From JBGPIK01 sp041484845 (GTDB taxonomy: Bacteria; Desulfobacterota; Binatia; UBA9968): 17,176 bases of DNA. The stretch's first letter is position 1; every line of letters starts with the position of its first letter. Both the position numbers and the translations under genes were made by a program. Below, in pieces: positions 13,976 to 17,176 of the stretch. Below the pieces are notes generated by a model, which made no database searches, was not told the origin of the DNA, and saw only the letters and a list, made by a program, of their open reading frames with translations. The stretch lies in assembly GCA_041484845.1 (NCBI GenBank), contig JBGPIK010000105.1:1-17176 (forward strand), in the 5' to 3' direction.

Positions 13976-15475
13976 ATGGCTCAAGCAAACGCTCCCTTCA
14001 ATGTCGTTGAAGCAACGATTGACGATATTCATGGCGCCTACAAATCCGGCCGGCTTAGCTGTCGGGAATTGGTGCAGATCTATCTTGATCGTATCGAGGC
14101 TTTCGACAAAAAAGGTCCCGGCATCAACGCTATCATCACACTCAATGCCGATGCCCTCAAAGAAGCGGACCGCCTTGATGCCGCGCACAAAGCTTCAGGC
14201 CCAGTCGGCCCGCTGCACGGCATTCCGATAATCGTGAAAGACCAGGCCGATGTCAAAGGTATGCCGACAACACTCGGCTCCGTGCTGTTTAAGGACTATT
14301 ATCCGGACCGCGACTCCTTCGTCGCGGAACGATTGAAGAAAGCCGGCGCGATTATCTTGGGAAAAGCAACGCTCGGAGAATTGGGCGGCGGTGATACGCA
14401 CGGCTCGCTTTTCGGCTCCACGCGCAATCCATACGATCCGGAGCGCACCGTGGGCGGCTCGTCGGGAGGTTCCGCAGCCGCAGTCTCGGCAAATTATTCG
14501 CCGGTGGGCATTGGCCAAGAAGGCCTCGCGTCGATCCGCAGACCATCGACCTGGAACGGCATTGCCGGCATGCGCCCCAGCGCCGGACTCGTCAGCCGCG
14601 GCGGGGTCTACGGCTGCTGGCCGGAAATCTTTGGTTCTCTCGGCCCAATGGCGCGCACGATCAAAGACCTGGCGATCGTGTTGGACGTGATGGTCGGCTA
14701 CGATCCGGAAGATCCGCTCACCGCGCGGGGCGTCGGCCATATTCCCGACAGCTTCACCAAGTTCCTCAACAAAGAAGGCTTGAAAGGCGCGCGTCTAGGA
14801 ATCCTGCGCGAGCCGATCGGACTACATTCAGAGCCGGATTCCGAAGACTTTCACCGCGTCAGCGAAGTTTTTGATAAGGCGGTTGCTGAGTTGAAAGCCG
14901 CCGGCGCTGAAATCGTCGATCCGATCATCATTCCAAAAATCAAAGAACTGCTCGCCAAGCGATCGGGCGCGCCCGGCGACAGCGACCAATCGTTTCAAAA
15001 CTTTTTCGGCCGGAGCGCTAAGTCGCCGTTCAAGTCTCGTGAGGAGGTCATGGCGTCACCCGATTTCGCCAAAGTCGTCAAGCGCTCGCGCGATCGCTTC
15101 CAGCGAAGTCCGGATGCAAGCAAACACTATGAGAGTCTGCGGGCACAGGACGAGTTGATGACGCATTTTCTTAAAGTGATGGCCGATCACAAGCTCGACG
15201 CCATCGTGCACAAGGCGGTCGAGCACCAACCGACATTGATCCGCGACGGCGTCAACCCGCCGTTTGTCGACCAGAAAGGCGCGCCTCATCTCAATACATT
15301 CTTGGTTTTCGTTCCGACCATCGTCGTGCCTGCGGGATTTACGCGCGACAACCTTCCGGCCGGCGTTTGCTTCATCGGACGGCCGTATGACGACGGGAAT
15401 CTCATCAAGTTCGCTTTTGCCTACGAACAAGCAACGCATCATCGTCGGCCGCCCGCAAGCACCACGGCCTTGTGA
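13976..15475 (+). CDS. Amidase signature (AS) family enzyme
   Basis: A 499-residue cytoplasmic amidase of the AS family, hydrolysing a C-N amide bond through a Ser-cisSer-Lys triad. Lys88 lies in GIPIIVKDQ, cis-Ser162 in VGGSSGGSAAA, and nucleophile Ser186 in GLASIRRPS; the 24-residue spacing between the two serines equals that in GatA and MAE2. The nucleophile loop is unusual: canonical enzymes read GTDTGGSIR, here GQEGLASIR, so the oxyanion-hole Gly-Gly becomes Leu-Ala while the serine and SIR remain. It lacks the conserved GatA C-terminal region and has no gatB/gatC neighbours, so it is a catabolic amidase rather than a tRNA amidotransferase subunit. AAAGGA about 10 nt before ATG 13976 supports the start. 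Substrate unknown. Confidence 0.92.
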   Translation: MAQANAPFNVVEATIDDIHGAYKSGRLSCRELVQIYLDRIEAFDKKGPGINAIITLNADALKEADRLDAAHKASGPVGPLHGIPIIVKDQADVKGMPTTLGSVLFKDYYPDRDSFVAERLKKAGAIILGKATLGELGGGDTHGSLFGSTRNPYDPERTVGGSSGGSAAAVSANYSPVGIGQEGLASIRRPSTWNGIAGMRPSAGLVSRGGVYGCWPEIFGSLGPMARTIKDLAIVLDVMVGYDPEDPLTARGVGHIPDSFTKFLNKEGLKGARLGILREPIGLHSEPDSEDFHRVSEVFDKAVAELKAAGAEIVDPIIIPKIKELLAKRSGAPGDSDQSFQNFFGRSAKSPFKSREEVMASPDFAKVVKRSRDRFQRSPDASKHYESLRAQDELMTHFLKVMADHKLDAIVHKAVEHQPTLIRDGVNPPFVDQKGAPHLNTFLVFVPTIVVPAGFTRDNLPAGVCFIGRPYDDGNLIKFAFAYEQATHHRRPPASTTAL

Positions 15476-15815
15476 AGCCGGTTAATGAATGGCGGAGCGA
15501 GCGCGTTAACCCTAATCCGGCAAAACTGCGGACCGAGAGCAGTGAGCGAAGGCGGTGAGACCGGAAGCCGTGGGCACCTGAGCGTACAGGTTGCTCGCAG
15601 GCCCTGACCGCACGGAACATTACCCTAAGGGGATTGGGGGCGGCCCTCGAGGCAGTGGCCTATTGCCCACGGCTGTAGGGCTCACCGCCTTCGCGGGTTC
15701 AAAATACTGTCGGATCAGGGTTAAGTCTCAATGGGCTCGCGCCGCAGATCTGATTTCTGTAGATTTTCGTTTCGGCCGGTAGGCCGATACATAAGTTCTC
15801 AAAACAGGAGGCGCC
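15476..15815. other. Non-coding gap filled largely by a structured element
   Basis: A 340-nt gap between the amidase and nitronate monooxygenase genes. Positions 15506-15724 are occupied by the nested inverted repeat described separately. The rest is about 30 nt after the amidase stop and about 90 nt of leader before the next gene, whose AGGAGG ribosome-binding site lies just before ATG 15816. No credible ORF was found. Confidence 0.65.
15506..15724. repeat. 219-bp nested inverted-repeat element (MITE-like or structured ncRNA)
   Basis: Terminal arms TTAACCCTAATCCGGCA (15506-15522) and TGTCGGATCAGGGTTAA (15708-15724) pair at 15 of 17 positions. Moving inward in register, GCGAAGGCGGTGAG (15546-15559) pairs exactly with CTCACCGCCTTCGC (15681-15694), and GCCGTGGGCA (15567-15576) with TGCCCACGGC (15664-15673). 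Near the apex, ACCTG-N6-CAGGT (15576-15591) forms a side hairpin. Three collinear stems separated by small internal loops indicate one long folded structure of about 70 nt per arm. There is no ORF and no clear target duplication other than the symmetric TTAA at the tips. It could be a non-autonomous transposon or a structured RNA such as a HEARO/omega-RNA-like element; I cannot decide by eye. Confidence 0.75.
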
Positions 15816-16790
15816 ATGATACACACGCGTATTTGCGATCTGCTTGGCATTGTCCATCCGATCGTCTTAGGGGGCATGGGAACCGCGACGACCGCACCGT
15901 TGGTCGCCGCGGTATCCAACGCCGGCGGCTTTGGGACGCTCGGCACCTCGGCATTCAATGCGGCGTCGCTTGATGCCGAGATCGCGTCGATCCGCGAGCG
16001 AACCGAAAAGCCTTTCGGCATCAATCATCTGCTTTTTCAAATTCAGGAGGACATGTTCGCGGTGACGCTCGGCGCTAAACCGGCCGTCGCCGCGTTTGCC
16101 TGGGCGCGCAAGGACCAGGATCTGCGCGAATACTTTCAGCGCGCTCGCGATGCCGGCTCGAAAGTCATGTACATGGCGGGGGAAGTTCCCGAAGCCACGC
16201 GCGCCGCGGAGGCTGGGGCCGATATGATCGTGGCGCAGGGAACGGAAGCCGGCGGCCACGTGGGTTGGATGGCCGCGCTGCCGCTGGTGCCGATGATAGT
16301 CAAAGCCGTAGCGCCGTTGCCGGTTCTCGCCGCGGGCGGTATCGCCGATGGCCGCGGCCTTGCGGCAGCGCTGGCTCTGGGAGCCGAAGGCGTGCTGCTC
16401 GGCACCCGCTTCATGGCCACGCCGGAAGCGCCGATTCATCCGAACTTCAAGCAAGCGATTGTTAAAAGCGACGGCCACGATACCGCGCTGACGGAGATCC
16501 CCGATATCGCGAGCCAACGCGTTTGGCCCGGAGCGATGTCGCGCGCTCAGCGCAACAAATTTATCGAGCGCTGGTCGGGACGCGAATGGGCCTTGCGCCA
16601 AAACGCCCGCGCGGTCGGCAAACAGGTGGTAGCAGCGCGCGCCGCGGGCGATGTCGACAATGCCCCGCTTTCATTTGGTCAAGATGCCGGCTTGATTGAT
16701 TCCATCAAGAGCGTCAGAGAAGTAGTTCAAGAGATAATGAGAGAGGCGGAGGATATCATGCAAAATCGCCTGCCGAGTCTTTTGCGGTGA
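15816..16790 (+). CDS. Nitronate monooxygenase (2-nitropropane dioxygenase family)
   Basis: A 324-residue FMN-dependent TIM-barrel enzyme of the NMO/NPD family, which oxidises alkyl nitronates such as propionate 3-nitronate. Motifs: the N-terminal HPIVLGGMGTATTAPLVAAVSNAGGFGTLG (residues 14-43), the catalytic/flavin loop VAQGTEAGGHVG (139-150) with His148, the FMN phosphate segment LPVLAAGGIADGRGLAAALALGAEGVLLGTRF (168-199). AGGAGG immediately upstream of GCGCC-ATG fixes the start. FabK-type enoyl reductases share the fold, but the isolated context without fab genes favours NMO. The C-terminal extension after residue 230 is of usual length. Upstream lies the 219-bp structured element, which could influence its leader. 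Confidence 0.92.
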   Translation: MIHTRICDLLGIVHPIVLGGMGTATTAPLVAAVSNAGGFGTLGTSAFNAASLDAEIASIRERTEKPFGINHLLFQIQEDMFAVTLGAKPAVAAFAWARKDQDLREYFQRARDAGSKVMYMAGEVPEATRAAEAGADMIVAQGTEAGGHVGWMAALPLVPMIVKAVAPLPVLAAGGIADGRGLAAALALGAEGVLLGTRFMATPEAPIHPNFKQAIVKSDGHDTALTEIPDIASQRVWPGAMSRAQRNKFIERWSGREWALRQNARAVGKQVVAARAAGDVDNAPLSFGQDAGLIDSIKSVREVVQEIMREAEDIMQNRLPSLLR

Positions 16791-17176
16791 ACGGGCTGAC
16801 AATTCAAGGCGGATTCCGCAGTCGAAGTTACGGAGTCTACTGAGCAAAGGGTGAGACTGGAGTAGCGAGGACAGAACAATGGTTCAAGGTTCAATGTTCC
16901 AGGTTCAAGTTCAATTCTTTCGGACCTTGAGCATTGAACTTTGAACATTGAACGTGCACCTCGTGGCCACTAACCCGCATTTCTCACAGTGCGAGGAAAC
17001 GGATGACGCTGTGTCGATCGAGAGGCGAGATCGGAAGAGCGAGGCATAGAGGCGAACAGTTTCAATGCCGTGTTCGGTGCTCGGTTCGCCGCTTGCGCTT
17101 TGCCACGGGCGTTCGCTCCAGCAATTCGGTTTGCGGGCTGCTCCAAGGCACAGGCTCATTGCCTCGGTCTGGAGAG
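16791..17176. other. Non-coding end of window
   Basis: 386 nt after the nitronate monooxygenase gene without a supportable gene. It contains the GTTCAAN heptad palindrome (16882-16954) and a 13-base stretch at 17028-17040 identical to the common Illumina adapter stem. Short minus-strand frames here have low-complexity, non-domain translations. Confidence 0.6.
16882..16954. repeat. Palindromic array of GTTCAAN heptads
   Basis: Left arm: tandem heptads GTTCAAG, GTTCAAT, GTTCCAG, GTTCAAG and a partial TTCAAT from 16882 to about 16916. After an 11-nt spacer, the right arm holds TTGAGCA, TTGAACT, TTGAACA, TTGAACG (16927-16954), the reverse complement of the same unit. GTTCAATGTTC (16889-16899) pairs perfectly with GAACATTGAAC (16943-16953). 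The arrangement gives both a 7-bp tandem period and a long hairpin. Function unknown; similar heptad palindromes are known as dispersed intergenic repeats. Confidence 0.85.

Noticed and set aside
13340..14188. 282-residue minus-strand open frame spanning the ATPase end and the amidase start
   Set aside because: It crosses two real genes and an intergenic palindrome, and its translation is Arg/Ala-rich and unrecognisable.
15690..15715. GGGTTCAAAAT resembling a tRNA T-loop
   Set aside because: The flanking bases do not form a T-stem and no acceptor, D or anticodon arm can be folded around it; the segment is part of the 219-bp inverted repeat.
15867..16601. 244-residue minus-strand open frame inside the nitronate monooxygenase gene
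   Set aside because: Shadow of a well-supported gene with all its FMN motifs on the plus strand.
16882..16954. CRISPR array
   Set aside because: The units are 7 bp, contiguous without spacers, and inverted in the second half.
16911..17159. 82-residue minus-strand frame at the window end
   Set aside because: It overlaps the heptad repeat and the adapter-like sequence, lacks a convincing ribosome-binding site, and has no domain.

Overview
This 17.2-kb window is bacterial chromosomal DNA. It has a high-GC feel, single-gene or two-gene transcription units, and long non-coding gaps rich in palindromes. The gene mix is several orphan NMT1/THI5-type ABC substrate-binding proteins next to stand-alone catabolic enzymes (dienelactone hydrolase-like, MmgE/PrpD, amidase, nitronate monooxygenase, VOC). 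That mix is typical of uncultured soil or sediment lineages of the Binatota / Tectomicrobia / Rokubacteria sort. The lineage is an inference from gene content; nothing in the window fixes taxonomy.

Layout: (1) 1-2835 holds the 3' part of ettA (ABC-F translation factor, cut by the window edge), a convergent VOC protein, and a divergent small rhomboid protease. (2) 2836-7754 holds a + strand array of three related substrate-binding proteins with a dienelactone-hydrolase-family gene between the second and third. The second is split by a 100-bp inverted-repeat element whose in-silico removal, with one 6-bp duplication, restores the full reading frame. The third is followed by a 46-codon relic of the hydrolase gene's 3' end. 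(3) 7755-11086 is on the - strand: a SAM methyltransferase, a fourth substrate-binding protein, and an MmgE/PrpD protein. (4) 11447-13791 is a two-gene + strand operon for a polar-amino-acid-type ABC importer, with substrate-binding domain and permease fused in one polypeptide and the ATPase overlapping it. (5) 13976-16790 holds an amidase-signature enzyme and a nitronate monooxygenase, separated by a 219-bp nested inverted-repeat element. (6) 16791-17176 is non-coding and carries a palindromic array of GTTCAAN heptads.

How it works together: the binding proteins would capture small organic solutes in the periplasm, but none has an adjacent NMT1/TauBC-type permease, so they must share transport partners elsewhere or act in sensing. 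The enzymes look like a peripheral catabolic set (amide hydrolysis, nitronate oxidation, ester/lactone hydrolysis, dehydratase-type chemistry). The most distinctive aspect is genome plasticity: an apparently very recent small-element insertion, a duplicated gene tail flanking a binding-protein gene, two copies of a GC-rich palindrome family (one forming the C-terminus of an ATPase), a large structured non-coding element, and a heptad palindrome. I found no tRNA, rRNA, CRISPR array, transposase or phage gene.
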